Assembly: GCF_016907235.1 (NCBI RefSeq)
Contig: NZ_JAFBBO010000001.1
Location: 1,612,001 to 1,676,000 of the forward strand
Length of the DNA: 64,000 nucleotides
From: Oerskovia jenensis
GTDB taxonomy: Bacteria; Actinomycetota; Actinomycetes; Actinomycetales; Cellulomonadaceae
Direction of reading: 5' to 3'
A program made the translations under genes and the position numbers. Positions 8,433-17,502 of the stretch are shown piece by piece (positions within the stretch are counted from its first letter, which is position 1; each line of letters begins with the position of its first letter). The notes beneath the pieces were generated by a model that saw only the letters and a program-made list of their open reading frames with translations, did no database searches and was not told where the DNA came from.

Positions 8433-9503
8433 ATGGAATTCCGCACCGCGACGCCCGCCGACGTCCCGTCGCTGTACGCGCTGTGGGCCGCCGCGTTCGA
8501 CGCGCCCCTCATGGTCCCCGTCCACGAGACCGACGACGGCCGGCTCGACCGCACGGTCGTCGCGGTCCTCCCTGGCCTGACCCCCGCCGAGGACCGCGTC
8601 GTCGCCTCGGTCTGCTGGACCCCCCGCACTCTCGTCGGGCTCCCCGGCCCCGACGGGGCGACCACCACGCTCACCGTGGGCGGCGTCGCGAACGTCGCCT
8701 CGGCGCCGGACCTGCGCGGGCGCGGCCTGGTCCGCCTCGCGCTCGCCCAGGCCGTCGAGCAGATGCACGCCGCGGGCATGGACGCCTCGCTGCTGTTCAC
8801 GGGCACCCCGGGCGTCTACCGACCGAGCGGCTGGGAGGTCTTCGAGGTCCCGGTCACGCACGGCCTCCTCCTGCCCGACGGCGCCGCTCGCCCCGCGCGG
8901 CCCGGCTCGACCGGGGTCGTCGCTCACCACGAGCGCCCGCCCCGTGCGAACTCCCCCGTCCCCACGACGTTCCCCGCCTGGAGCACCGACCTCCCGTGGC
9001 AGGGCCTCGCGGCCCTGCACGACGCGTTCCACGCCGCCCCTCTGACCACGCGCCGCACGGCCGAGCACTGGGAGCGCCGGATCCCGCTCTGGTACTCCGC
9101 GGCTGAGCTCCTCACGGCGCGGCGCCCCGACGGGTCGATCGTGGGCTACCTGGTCGTGGAGGTCAAGGGTGAGGTGCTGCGCGTGCGGGAGCTCGCCGTC
9201 GGGCCCGGAGACGCGGCGGCACCCGAGCGGCGCGAGGCGCTCGACGCTCTCGACGTGCTCGCGCTCGCCGCCCGTTCGCTGGCCCGCGAGTCCGGGGTGA
9301 CCCGCGTCGAGGTGCGCCTGCCGCGCGTCCCGGCCGCGGCGGCGCTCACCGACGCGCTGCTGACGCCGGGCGGTCGCGAGACGACGTCCGACGCGACCGG
9401 GATGCTGCGCCCGGTCCGGCGCTCGACGGTCGAGATCGACGCCCTGCGCGCCGCGACGAGCGGCCCCGCGGCGGGCTTCCACTGGCCCGGCGACTACCTG
9501 TGA
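8433..9503 (+). CDS. GNAT family N-acetyltransferase, Eis-like two-domain type
   Basis: A 356-residue protein whose first 130 residues form a GNAT domain: MEFRTATPADVPSLYALW, then VGGVANVASAPDLRGRGLVRLAL, the acetyl-CoA pyrophosphate loop. A second GNAT-like half and an SCP2-like C-terminal region follow, as in Eis-type acetyltransferases, where a free C-terminal carboxylate serves catalysis; here the end is WPGDYL. The start ATG follows GAGGAG with four bases between. Residues about 149-170 carry a Pro/Ala-rich stretch starting LPDGAARPARPG that looks inserted. It lies downstream of a TTGCTATAGCAA site, so it may belong to the same regulon, although its link to sugar catabolism is not obvious. 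Confidence 0.8.
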   Translation: MEFRTATPADVPSLYALWAAAFDAPLMVPVHETDDGRLDRTVVAVLPGLTPAEDRVVASVCWTPRTLVGLPGPDGATTTLTVGGVANVASAPDLRGRGLVRLALAQAVEQMHAAGMDASLLFTGTPGVYRPSGWEVFEVPVTHGLLLPDGAARPARPGSTGVVAHHERPPRANSPVPTTFPAWSTDLPWQGLAALHDAFHAAPLTTRRTAEHWERRIPLWYSAAELLTARRPDGSIVGYLVVEVKGEVLRVRELAVGPGDAAAPERREALDALDVLALAARSLARESGVTRVEVRLPRVPAAAALTDALLTPGGRETTSDATGMLRPVRRSTVEIDALRAATSGPAAGFHWPGDYL

Positions 9504-9543
9504 GATGTTCCCGCGCCACGCCCTCAAGCCGCACGCGCCGTCG

Positions 9544-9602
9544 TCGAGATGCGGCCAACGGGGGTCTGCGGGCGCCGCGAACCCCCGTTGGCCGCATCTC
9601 GA
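9544..9602. terminator. 22-bp perfect hairpin after the GNAT gene
   Basis: Arms 9544-9565 and 9581-9602 are perfectly complementary, starting TCGAGATGCGGCC, with a 15-base loop. No T-run follows. It is probably a terminator or palindromic repeat. The 376 bases between 9504 and 9879 hold only this hairpin, the promoter at 9644 and a roughly 200-base leader. Confidence 0.65.
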
Positions 9603-9643
9603 TGCTCTCGCCTCGGCGGACCTGGCGAGTCGTCACCAACCTC

Positions 9644-9672
9644 TTGACATTGCTATAGCACCGGCCTAATCT
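9644..9672 (+). promoter_or_regulatory. Near-consensus promoter with TGCTATAGCA operator in its spacer, site 3
   Basis: The -35 TTGACA (9644-9649) and -10 TAATCT (9667-9672) are separated by exactly 17 bases. The palindrome TGCTATAGCA (9651-9660) lies within the spacer. A protein bound here would block RNA polymerase, so the arrangement predicts repression. The promoter drives the two beta-helix genes through a leader of about 200 bases. Confidence 0.85.
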
Positions 9673-9879
9673 CCGGGAAATGCCCGGTTCATCCGGACGC
9701 AACGAAGCGCATCCATCCTGCTGTCGCGGCCTGCCGCGCCCAGCCTGAACCGTTCCCTCGCACTCCCGTCCCCGGTCACCGCAGCCCCGGCCCGACGGAC
9801 TCCACCCGCACGCCCGTTGCCGCGCGTCGGCCACGCCTGAACGGACCCGTCTCATCGACCCGTCCGAAGGGTGACCCAC

Positions 9880-12144
9880 GTGAAGACCCCCCTGACTGCC
9901 CGCGAGAGCGCGGCAGCCCCCGACCTCTCCCCCGACCCCGCAGCCCCCGCCGACCCCTCGCGCCGCAGCCTGCTGCGCGTCGCGGGCATGGGCGCGCTGA
10001 CCGCGACCGCGTTCGCGCTGTCCACGGGCACGGCGCCCGCAGCCCTCGCCGCACCGCTGGGCCTGAGCAAGGACGAGCCCGACGACGAGGTCCTCGTCGC
10101 GTCGTCCGTCGCCCAGCTCGTGGGCTGGCGCGCGAAGAAGATCGACGACGGGACCGTCGTCCGGCTCCTGGGCCATGCGACCCCCGGCGACGGCGCCGCA
10201 CGCCTGGTCCGCTACGACGCCACGAGCGAGGCGGCCCCCAACGGCGGCACCGTGCTGGCCCCCCTCGGCGCGACCGGCCGCGGCCGGTGGCACACGCTCC
10301 ACACCGGCACGGCCGACTTCCGCTGGTTCGGGATCTTCGGCGCCGACGCCCCCACGGGCAGTGCCGACGACGCGCTCGATGCGCTCGTGAACGACCCGAC
10401 CGTGAGCCGCATCGAGGGGCACACCGACCTCAACTTCGTGCGCCGCCACACCTACGCGCGCTCGCACCTCGAGCTCGACTTCGGCGGCCGGACGATCACG
10501 ACCGAGGGCATCGAGCGCAACGCGCACGACAACCCGTTCGGCGCCGTTCTGTTCTTCCAGGGGACCGTGACCGACGTGGCCCAGCAGCGCACGCTCGCCG
10601 AGACCCTGCCCGACCAGCGCGACGTGTTCGAGGTCGCGGACTCGTCCGCGTTCGCGGTCGGCGACTGGTGGACCGTGCAGGTCGACCCCCGGCCGGGCGG
10701 CGGGCGCGACGAGCGCGAGCTCCAGCGGCTCGTGCAGGTCACCGAGGTCGTCGACGCGGCGCACGTGCGCGTCGACTACCGCAACGGCTGGGAGCTCGCC
10801 CCGGGCCGCGTGCTCGAGTGGCGCAAGGTCGTGCCCGTCGAGCAGGTGCACGTGCGGAACATGACGTTCGTCGGGGCCGGCCCCTACGACGGCCCCCTCA
10901 ACGGCGAGCTGCCCGACGACCGCGAGTACACCGGCTCGCACCCGGTCGCGTACGAGTTCGCGGTGCGCTGCGACGTGTCGGACGTGCACGGCTCCAGGAC
11001 GTGGTGGCCCGTCATCATGCGCCGCTGGAACACGTTCTTCGCGACCGAACGCTGCTCGGTCGCGAACCCGCCCACGGTCTTCTACGGCGGCGCGGGCTAC
11101 CTCACGCAGCAGATCTACTGCCTGTACGGACGCGTCGCGGACTGCCGCTCGCACAACGCCCGCCACCTCAACGACCTCACGGCCTCGGCGTACTGCCTCG
11201 TCGAGAACTGCCACGGCGACGGCGACGACCAGGGCGGCAACCCGTTCACGACGCACGGCCAGTACGAGCACGACCTCGTGTTCCAGGGCAACAGCGGCCT
11301 CATGGACATCGCCAACTCGGGGGCGCAGTGGGGCATCAGCGCCAAGCGCATCACGGTCAAGGGACACGTGGCCTCGTGGTTCACGGTGAGCACCAAGATC
11401 ACCGACCTGACGCTGGAGGACGTGCACGTCGTCGCGCGCTCGACGTTCGACCAGCAGGGCAGCCTCACGGTCAACGCCGACGGCGTGCAGATGCGCGGGT
11501 GCACCGCGTCGTTCTTCGCGGTCGCGCAGCGCTCGAACCTGTCGAAGCGGCCCAACGTCATCGAGGACTGCCACTTCTCGCTGCCGGTCGCCAGCGTGCT
11601 GCACCAGACGCCCGTCGCCAACCCGGTCCACTTCGTCCGGACCGGATTCACCGGGTTCGACGGCACGATCCTGCGCGGCGCGGGGCCGGTCACGTTCACC
11701 GACTGCACGTTCGTCGGCTCGACCGACGAGGCCGCTCCCGCGGCCCCCGCGCTCGTCGGGTCGACCGACGTCACGGTCAACGGCGGGACCCTCACGGGCG
11801 CGGGCATCCAGCTCAGCGGGGTCCGCGACCAGCGGCTCACGGTCCGCGGGGCGGAGCTCTCCGGCACGACGACGGCGGGCGCCCTGGTCTCGCGGGCACC
11901 TGGCCCCGGGACGGTCCAGGTGGACCTGCGGGGCGCGACGCTCGCCGCGAGCGGGACCACCGCCCACGTCGCCCTCGCGGGCACCGACACGCTGACCGCG
12001 GTCGGCACGCGCCTGCGCGGCGGTCGCTACGACCTGGCACCGACCACGCGCGTGCTCCAGTCCGGCTGCGTCGAGCAGGGCGTCGACCGCACCGGCTTCC
12101 CCGAGGGCGACCACGTCCTCGTCACCGACTCGCTCGCGCTGTGA
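9880..12144 (+). CDS. Tat-exported right-handed beta-helix protein, paralogue 1
   Basis: A 754-residue secreted protein. A twin-arginine signal (PSRRSLLRVAGMGALTATAF) ends in an Ala-rich cleavage region near residue 60. After the conserved start KDEPDDEVLVAS comes an N-terminal domain, then a glycine/asparagine-rich repeat region typical of parallel beta-helix polysaccharide lyases and glycosidases, with CHGDGDDQGG and NSGLMDIANSGAQWG turns. GTG at 9880 was chosen because GAAGGG lies eight bases upstream; GTG at 9871 has the same signal too close. Its tandem neighbour is a clear paralogue. The pairing with a sugar importer and catabolic enzymes suggests action on an extracellular glycan. No catalytic triad could be assigned. 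Confidence 0.78.
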   Translation: MKTPLTARESAAAPDLSPDPAAPADPSRRSLLRVAGMGALTATAFALSTGTAPAALAAPLGLSKDEPDDEVLVASSVAQLVGWRAKKIDDGTVVRLLGHATPGDGAARLVRYDATSEAAPNGGTVLAPLGATGRGRWHTLHTGTADFRWFGIFGADAPTGSADDALDALVNDPTVSRIEGHTDLNFVRRHTYARSHLELDFGGRTITTEGIERNAHDNPFGAVLFFQGTVTDVAQQRTLAETLPDQRDVFEVADSSAFAVGDWWTVQVDPRPGGGRDERELQRLVQVTEVVDAAHVRVDYRNGWELAPGRVLEWRKVVPVEQVHVRNMTFVGAGPYDGPLNGELPDDREYTGSHPVAYEFAVRCDVSDVHGSRTWWPVIMRRWNTFFATERCSVANPPTVFYGGAGYLTQQIYCLYGRVADCRSHNARHLNDLTASAYCLVENCHGDGDDQGGNPFTTHGQYEHDLVFQGNSGLMDIANSGAQWGISAKRITVKGHVASWFTVSTKITDLTLEDVHVVARSTFDQQGSLTVNADGVQMRGCTASFFAVAQRSNLSKRPNVIEDCHFSLPVASVLHQTPVANPVHFVRTGFTGFDGTILRGAGPVTFTDCTFVGSTDEAAPAAPALVGSTDVTVNGGTLTGAGIQLSGVRDQRLTVRGAELSGTTTAGALVSRAPGPGTVQVDLRGATLAASGTTAHVALAGTDTLTAVGTRLRGGRYDLAPTTRVLQSGCVEQGVDRTGFPEGDHVLVTDSLAL

Positions 12145-12200
12145 ACCGCACGAGCTCCCCCTGCCCACCCGGAAGAACCCCTGATGAAAGGCCCCTGCAG

Positions 12201-14456
12201 ATGACGAACCTCCTCACGTCCGGACAGACCCCCGGCGAACCGGCGACGACGCCGACCTCGCCCCGCCAGGCCCCCACGGTCGAGGCCCCCTCGCGCCGCA
12301 ACCTGCTGCGCGTCGCCGGGATCGGCGGCCTCGTGGCCGCTGGCGCCCTGATGGGCACGCACCCGGCCGCAGCCGCCACGCCGACCGCCGCGGCGCCGTC
12401 GGGCGTGCTGCCCCTGAAGAAGGACGAGCCCGACGACGAGGTCCTGGTCGCGGCGTCCGTCGCCCAGCTCGTGGGCTGGCGCGCGAAGAAGATCGACGAC
12501 GGGACGGTCGTCCAGCTCCTCGGCCACGCCACGCCGGGCGACGGCGCCGCACGCCTCGTCCGCTACGACGCGAAGAGCGAGGCGGCGGCCAACGGCGGCA
12601 CCGTGCTGGCCCCGAAGGACGCTCCGGGCAAGGGGCGGTGGCACACGCTCCACACCGGCACGGCCGACTTCCGCTGGTTCGGGCTGTTCGGGAAGGACAC
12701 CCCGGCCGACGACGCGCTCGACGCACTCGTGAACGACCCGACCGTGAGCCGCATCGAGGCGCACTCCGACCTCAACTTCGTGCGCCGCCACCGGTTCACG
12801 CGCTCGCACCTCGAGCTCGACTTCGGCGGGCACACCATGACGACCGAGGGCATCGAGAAGGCCGGGCAGGACGACCCGTTCGCAGCCGTCCTGTTCTTCC
12901 GCGGCACCGTCACCGACGACGTCCGCACCCACAAGCTCACGGCCGTCATGCCCGAGCTGCGCGACGACTTCGAGGTCGCCGACTCCTCGCAGTACGCCGT
13001 GGGCGAGTGGTACGCGCTCGAGGTCAACGCCCTCGCGGGCAAGTGGGAGCGCGAGCTGCAGCTCCAGGTCCAGGTCACGCAGATCGTCGACGCGACGCAC
13101 GTGCGCGTCAACTACCTCAACGGCTGGGAGCTCGCCGCAGGGCGCACGCTCACGTGGACCAAGGTCGAGCCCGTGCAGCAGGTGCACGTGCGCAACCTGT
13201 CGTTCGTGGGCGTCGCGGGCGGCGACCAGTACACGGGGTCTCACCCGCTCGCGTTCGAGTACGCGGTGAGCTGCGACGTCGAGAACGTGCACGGGGTCGC
13301 GACGTTCTGGCCTCTGGTCATGCGCCGGTGGTCGACGTTCTTCACGACGTCGCGCTGCTCGCTCGCCAACCCGGCCTCGATCACGTGGGGCGGCGCGGGC
13401 TACCTCACGCAGCAGATCTACTGCCTGTACGGGCACGTGTCCGACTGCCACACCTCGAACTGCCGCCACCTCAACGACTGGACGGCCTCGGCGTACGGTC
13501 TCGTGGAGAACTGCCACGGCGACGGCGACGACCAGGGCCCGTTCGTCACGCACGGCCAGTACGAGCACGACCTGACGTACGTCGGGAACTCCGGGCTCAT
13601 GACGTTCGCCAACTCGGGTGCGGCGTGGGGCTCGTCGGCCAAGCGCATCACGGTCAGCAAGCACGTGTGCTCGTGGTTCGTGGCACGCGTCAAGGTCACC
13701 GACCTGACGCTCGAGGACGTCCAGGTCATCCGCAAGGAGGGCCTCGCGGGCTCGGGCATGCTGTGGGTCAACGCCGACGGCGTCCAGCTGCGCGGCTGCC
13801 AGGCCGACGACACCCTGATCGTGTCGCAGGCGTCGAGCCGCTCGAAGCGCCCCAACGTGATCGAGGGCTCGCGCTTCAACGTCCTGCCGGGGACGCCGAT
13901 CACGCAGGCCACCGTGACCAACCCGATCCACCTGGTCCGCACGACCTTGAACGGGCTGGAGGGTGCGTCGTTCGCGGGCTCGGGCCAGGTGGTCCTGGAC
14001 CAGTGCACGCTCGAGGCGGCCGAGGGCAAGGGCACCGTGACGGCGTCGGGGGACCTGACGATCCGTGGCGGCGTGGTGCGCAACGTCGCGGTCGTCGCGG
14101 CGGGCACCGCCGAGCAGACCGTCCGGGTCGGCGACGGGGCGCGGCTCGAGGGATCACCCGCGGGTGGCACGTTCCTGAGCCGGGCGAAGGCGGACAAGCC
14201 CGTCACCTGGAACCTGGACGGTGCACGATCGGTGGCCGCGTCGGGTGACACTGGTCACGTGAAGCTAGACACAGGTATCAATCGCTGGTCGGCCGTGGGC
14301 TCCACCTTCACGGGTGGTCGCCTCCAGCTCGCCGACGGCGCGTTCGGCGCAGGCTCCTACCTCCTGCACTCGGGCAACGTGGAGAGCGGCGTGCAGCGCG
14401 TCGCGATCCCGGCCGACGGCCCGACGGTCTCCACGACGGGCACGCTCATCCTCTGA
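12201..14456 (+). CDS. Tat-exported right-handed beta-helix protein, paralogue 2
   Basis: A 751-residue paralogue of the preceding gene with its own twin-arginine signal (SRRNLLRVAGIGGLVAAGAL) after an N-terminal extension. The segment after the signal (KDEPDDEVLVAASVAQLVGW and the next 60 residues) is nearly identical to paralogue 1. The central helix is clearly similar, while the C-terminal 200 residues have diverged strongly. Key shared turns are CHGDGDDQG, HGQYEHDL and NSGLM. Paralogue 2 lacks some insertions of paralogue 1. ATG at 12201 follows AAAGG with nine bases between. The 56-base gap to the first gene suggests a joint transcript ending at the 14479 hairpin. Cell-surface or secreted glycan processing is inferred. 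Confidence 0.78.
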   Translation: MTNLLTSGQTPGEPATTPTSPRQAPTVEAPSRRNLLRVAGIGGLVAAGALMGTHPAAAATPTAAAPSGVLPLKKDEPDDEVLVAASVAQLVGWRAKKIDDGTVVQLLGHATPGDGAARLVRYDAKSEAAANGGTVLAPKDAPGKGRWHTLHTGTADFRWFGLFGKDTPADDALDALVNDPTVSRIEAHSDLNFVRRHRFTRSHLELDFGGHTMTTEGIEKAGQDDPFAAVLFFRGTVTDDVRTHKLTAVMPELRDDFEVADSSQYAVGEWYALEVNALAGKWERELQLQVQVTQIVDATHVRVNYLNGWELAAGRTLTWTKVEPVQQVHVRNLSFVGVAGGDQYTGSHPLAFEYAVSCDVENVHGVATFWPLVMRRWSTFFTTSRCSLANPASITWGGAGYLTQQIYCLYGHVSDCHTSNCRHLNDWTASAYGLVENCHGDGDDQGPFVTHGQYEHDLTYVGNSGLMTFANSGAAWGSSAKRITVSKHVCSWFVARVKVTDLTLEDVQVIRKEGLAGSGMLWVNADGVQLRGCQADDTLIVSQASSRSKRPNVIEGSRFNVLPGTPITQATVTNPIHLVRTTLNGLEGASFAGSGQVVLDQCTLEAAEGKGTVTASGDLTIRGGVVRNVAVVAAGTAEQTVRVGDGARLEGSPAGGTFLSRAKADKPVTWNLDGARSVAASGDTGHVKLDTGINRWSAVGSTFTGGRLQLADGAFGAGSYLLHSGNVESGVQRVAIPADGPTVSTTGTLIL

Positions 14457-14478
14457 CGCGGGCCAGTCCGCCTCGACC

Positions 14479-14523
14479 ACGGGGTTGAGGTCGTCAACCG
14501 TGATGTGACGACCTCAACCCCGT
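14479..14523 (+). terminator. 17-bp hairpin terminator after the beta-helix pair
   Basis: Perfect arms ACGGGGTTGAGGTCGTC (14479-14495) and its complement (14507-14523), with an 11-base loop. It ends the beta-helix transcript. No T-run follows, as is common in high-GC actinobacteria. Confidence 0.75.
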
Positions 14524-14602
14524 TCTCGGCACCGACCGAAGATCACGACTCGGTCGCAAGTTGACCTGACGGGCTGTCAGGGCGCAGGATCATCTGGCAT
14601 AG

Positions 14603-14614
14603 TTGCTATAGCAA
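14603..14614. promoter_or_regulatory. TTGCTATAGCAA operator, site 4
   Basis: A perfect 12-base palindrome about 105 bases before the oxidoreductase/ABC operon. A tentative promoter CTGTCA (14574-14579), 18 bases, CATAGT (14598-14603) would place the operator across the end of the -10. A further half-site TAGCAA follows at 14615. Confidence 0.8.
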
Positions 14615-14719
14615 ATAGCAAATAAAGCCGTACTCGCCCGGCTCTCGGCCCCCACCGAGCGTTCGACCAGCACCACCAGCCCCACCCCCGCAGCCCCCGC
14701 AACGACGCAAGGACCGCTC

Positions 14720-16012
14720 GTGACCCGCAATGACGCACCCGTGACCGTCGCCCTCGTGGGCGCCGGCAACCGTGGTCAGACCTACGCACGCTGGATCGCC
14801 GCGCACCCCGACCGTGCGCGCCTGGTCGCGGTCGCAGACCCGCGCCCGTTCCAGCGGTCCCTCGTGAGCGACGGCGCGGCCGCTGCGACCCCCGACGCCG
14901 CCCCCGTCGCACAGTTCGCGGACTGGGAGGACCTGGTCGCAGCAGGCACCCCGGCCCCTCTCGCGGACATGGTCATCGTCGCGACGCAGGACCGCGAGCA
15001 CCGCGACCCGGTCGTGGCTCTCGCCGCGCAGGGCTACGCGATCCTCGTCGAGAAGCCGCTCGCCCCGAGCGCCGAGGAGTGCCGCGACGTCGTCGACGCG
15101 GTCGAGGCCGCGGGCGTCCTGTTCGGCGTGTGCCACGTCATGCGCTACATGCCGTACACGGACCTCATGAAGTCGGTCGTGGACTCGGGCGTCCTGGGCG
15201 AGATCGTCAACGTGCAGCACCTCGAGCCGGTCGGCTGGTGGCACGACGCGCACTCGTACGTGCGCGGCCCGTGGCGCTCGGAGAAGACGTCGAGCCCCAT
15301 GCTGCTCGCCAAGTCGAGCCACGACCTGGACTGGATCCGGTACGTCACGGGCAAGCGGATCACGACCGTCGCGAGCTTCGGCTCGCTCAAGCACTTCCGG
15401 CCCGAGGAGCGTCCCGAGGGCGCTGCGGACCGCTGCCTGGACTGCCCGCTCGAACCGACGTGCCCCTACTCCGCGCCGCGCCTGTACCTGGGCACGCTGC
15501 GCGAGAAGGGCGCGATCTGGCCCGTCACGGTCGTCACGGACGGCACCGACGAGGCGTCGGTGATCGAGGCGCTGCGCACGGGCGACTACGGCCGGTGCGT
15601 CTACGCCTCGGACAACGACGTCGTGGACCACCAGGTCGTCGCGATGGAGCTCGAGGGCGGCGGCGCGGCGACGTTCACCATGACGGCCTTCTCGGAGCAG
15701 GACCACCGCAAGACGCAGATCTTCGGGACCCACGGCTGCCTCGACGGCGACGGCGAGAAGATCCGGGTCACGGACTTCCGGGACGGCTCGGTCACGGTCC
15801 ACGACTCGGGTCACCACGGCGCGACCAACGCGGCCGACGACCACGGCGGCGGCGACTCGGGCGTCATGGACGCGTTCGTCCGTGCGGTCGCGACGGGGGA
15901 CCCGAGCCACGTCCGGTCGGGTGCCGTCGAGTCCCTCCAGAGCCACCTCGCCGTGTTCGCGGCCGAGGAGTCGCGGCACTCGCGCACCGTCGTCGAGGTC
16001 CCGGCCCGTTAG
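14720..16012 (+). CDS. Gfo/Idh/MocA family oxidoreductase
   Basis: A 430-residue NAD(P)-dependent sugar dehydrogenase. The Rossmann motif is VALVGAGNRGQTYARW (about 9-24) and the family EKPLA motif with the catalytic lysine is near 115. The C-terminal sheet domain contains DHQVVAMELEGGGAATFTM. A cysteine group CLDCPLEPTCPYSA (near 240) could bind metal and is seen in one branch of the family. The GTG start follows AAGGA with six bases between. It is the first gene of an operon encoding a sugar importer and further enzymes, and lies behind a TTGCTATAGCAA site. Oxidation of the imported sugar or sugar acid is the likely role. Confidence 0.88.
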   Translation: MTRNDAPVTVALVGAGNRGQTYARWIAAHPDRARLVAVADPRPFQRSLVSDGAAAATPDAAPVAQFADWEDLVAAGTPAPLADMVIVATQDREHRDPVVALAAQGYAILVEKPLAPSAEECRDVVDAVEAAGVLFGVCHVMRYMPYTDLMKSVVDSGVLGEIVNVQHLEPVGWWHDAHSYVRGPWRSEKTSSPMLLAKSSHDLDWIRYVTGKRITTVASFGSLKHFRPEERPEGAADRCLDCPLEPTCPYSAPRLYLGTLREKGAIWPVTVVTDGTDEASVIEALRTGDYGRCVYASDNDVVDHQVVAMELEGGGAATFTMTAFSEQDHRKTQIFGTHGCLDGDGEKIRVTDFRDGSVTVHDSGHHGATNAADDHGGGDSGVMDAFVRAVATGDPSHVRSGAVESLQSHLAVFAAEESRHSRTVVEVPAR

Positions 16013-16025
16013 CAGCACGTCCCGT

Positions 16026-16049
16026 CCGGGCGGCCCTCCGGCCGCCCGG
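16026..16049 (+). terminator. Intercistronic hairpin before the solute-binding gene
   Basis: CCGGGCGGCC (16026-16035) pairs with GGCCGCCCGG (16040-16049) around a four-base loop. It lies between the oxidoreductase and binding-protein genes and may attenuate or stabilise transcript ends. Confidence 0.5.
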
Positions 16050-16152
16050 GCAGAGCAGCACCCCGCAGGGCGCGACGATGCGCTTGGCGGGCTCAACAGC
16101 ACACGGATCAACCAGCACGGTAGTCATCATTCGACGTCAAAGGAGCACGAAA

Positions 16153-17424
16153 ATGACCATGCCGAAGAAGCACGTGGTGACCGCTCTGGCAGCGATCACC
16201 GCCCTCGGCGCTCTCACGGCCTGCGGTGGCGGCGACGCGGCCGGCGGCTCGACCCCCGTCCCCTCGGACGGCGCGGCCTCGGGGTCCGTCACCATGTGGA
16301 CCTACCCCGTCATCGCTGACGAGGCGGCCCACAAGGCGTTCTGGGACACGCAGATCGCCGAGTTCACCAAGGAGAACCCGGACGTCGACGTCAAGGTCGA
16401 GATCTACCCGTGGGCGGGTCGTGACGAGACGCTCGCGACGGGCATCGCGGGCGGCAAGGGCCCCGACGTCGTCTACCTCATCCCGGACCAGCTCCCGAAG
16501 TACGCGAAGTCCCTCGCGGCGGTCGACAACTACATCACCGACAACACGGGCGACCTGCGCGAGAACGCCGCGAAGTCGGTGAGCATCGACGGGGCCATGA
16601 TGGGCGCGCCGCTGATCATGAACTCGAAGCCGCTCGTGTGCAACGCCGCGGCGTTCGACGCGATCGGCGAGTCGGGCAACTACCCGGCCACGTGGGACGA
16701 CCTGATGGCCCTGGCCCCGAAGTTCAAGGACGCCGGGTACGACGTCACGAACTACTGGGGCGCGGTCGACGCGACGCTCAACGAGTCCTTCTACCCGCTG
16801 CTGTGGCAGGCGGGCGGCTCGGTGTTCTCGGAGGACGGCACGGAGGTCGCGTTCGACTCGCCCGAGGGCGTCGAGGCGCTCCAGTTCGTCACGGACCTGG
16901 CCGAGGGCGGCTTCGTCGAGAAGGACCTGCTGACGACCATCCCGGCGTTCGAGCAGACCCGCACCGCGCAGGGCAAGATCGCCTGCACGTGGCAGCAGGG
17001 CCCCGGCGACGTCGCGAGCTTCTGGGGTGAAGAGAACACGGTCGTGCTCCCCTCCCTCAAGCAGGCCGAGTCGATCGGCTACGGCACGGTCGGTTCGCTG
17101 GCCCTCATGAAGAAGGCCGAGAACCTGGACGCGGCGGGCAAGTGGCTCGCGTTCGCGACGCGGCCCGAGGCCTCGGCCGAGTACGCGAAGGCTGCGGGCT
17201 GGTTCACGCCGTACACCTCGCAGACGGGCCTGTACGGCGACGACGCGACCATGGCCGCGCTCGAGGCCACGCTCGACGCCACGACCTCCGGCGACCTCAA
17301 CGAGAAGTCGCGCGAGGTCATGGGCATCCTCGCCCCGGAGATCCAGGCCGCGCTCATCGGCCAGAAGACCCCTGAGCAGGCCATGAAGGACGCGGCCGCC
17401 GCCGCGAACCCGCTCCTCGGCTGA
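16153..17424 (+). CDS. ABC transporter sugar-binding lipoprotein
   Basis: A 423-residue extracellular solute-binding protein of the carbohydrate (family 1) type. A short signal peptide ends in the lipobox LTAC (cysteine near residue 25), so the mature protein is lipid-anchored outside the membrane. The body shows VTMWTYPVIADEAAHKAFWD, KVEIYPWAGRDETLATGIAGGKGPDVVYL and the usual hinge segments (MGAPLIMNSKPLVCN, TWQQGPGDVASFWGE). AAAGGAG lies eight bases before the ATG. Two permease genes follow; no ATPase gene is present, as expected for actinobacterial CUT1 systems that share an MsiK-like ATPase. The ligand is probably the product released by the beta-helix proteins. Confidence 0.93.
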   Translation: MTMPKKHVVTALAAITALGALTACGGGDAAGGSTPVPSDGAASGSVTMWTYPVIADEAAHKAFWDTQIAEFTKENPDVDVKVEIYPWAGRDETLATGIAGGKGPDVVYLIPDQLPKYAKSLAAVDNYITDNTGDLRENAAKSVSIDGAMMGAPLIMNSKPLVCNAAAFDAIGESGNYPATWDDLMALAPKFKDAGYDVTNYWGAVDATLNESFYPLLWQAGGSVFSEDGTEVAFDSPEGVEALQFVTDLAEGGFVEKDLLTTIPAFEQTRTAQGKIACTWQQGPGDVASFWGEENTVVLPSLKQAESIGYGTVGSLALMKKAENLDAAGKWLAFATRPEASAEYAKAAGWFTPYTSQTGLYGDDATMAALEATLDATTSGDLNEKSREVMGILAPEIQAALIGQKTPEQAMKDAAAAANPLLG

Positions 17425-17438
17425 TCTCGCACCACACC

Positions 17439-17482
17439 CACCGGGCCGGGTGGCCGCCGCTGACGCGGCCCTCGGCCCGGTG
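17439..17482 (+). terminator. Intercistronic hairpin after the solute-binding gene
   Basis: Outer stem CACCGGGCCG (17439-17448) with CGGCCCGGTG (17473-17482), and an inner stem GGCCGC/GCGGCC. Such hairpins after binding-protein genes often keep binding-protein mRNA above permease mRNA. Confidence 0.6.
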
Positions 17483-17502
17483 AGGCGAAGGAGAAGAACC
17501 CC

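Noticed and set aside
9871-9879. GTG at 9871 as start of the first beta-helix gene
   Set aside because: The GAAGGG ribosome site overlaps this codon; it is correctly spaced for GTG at 9880.
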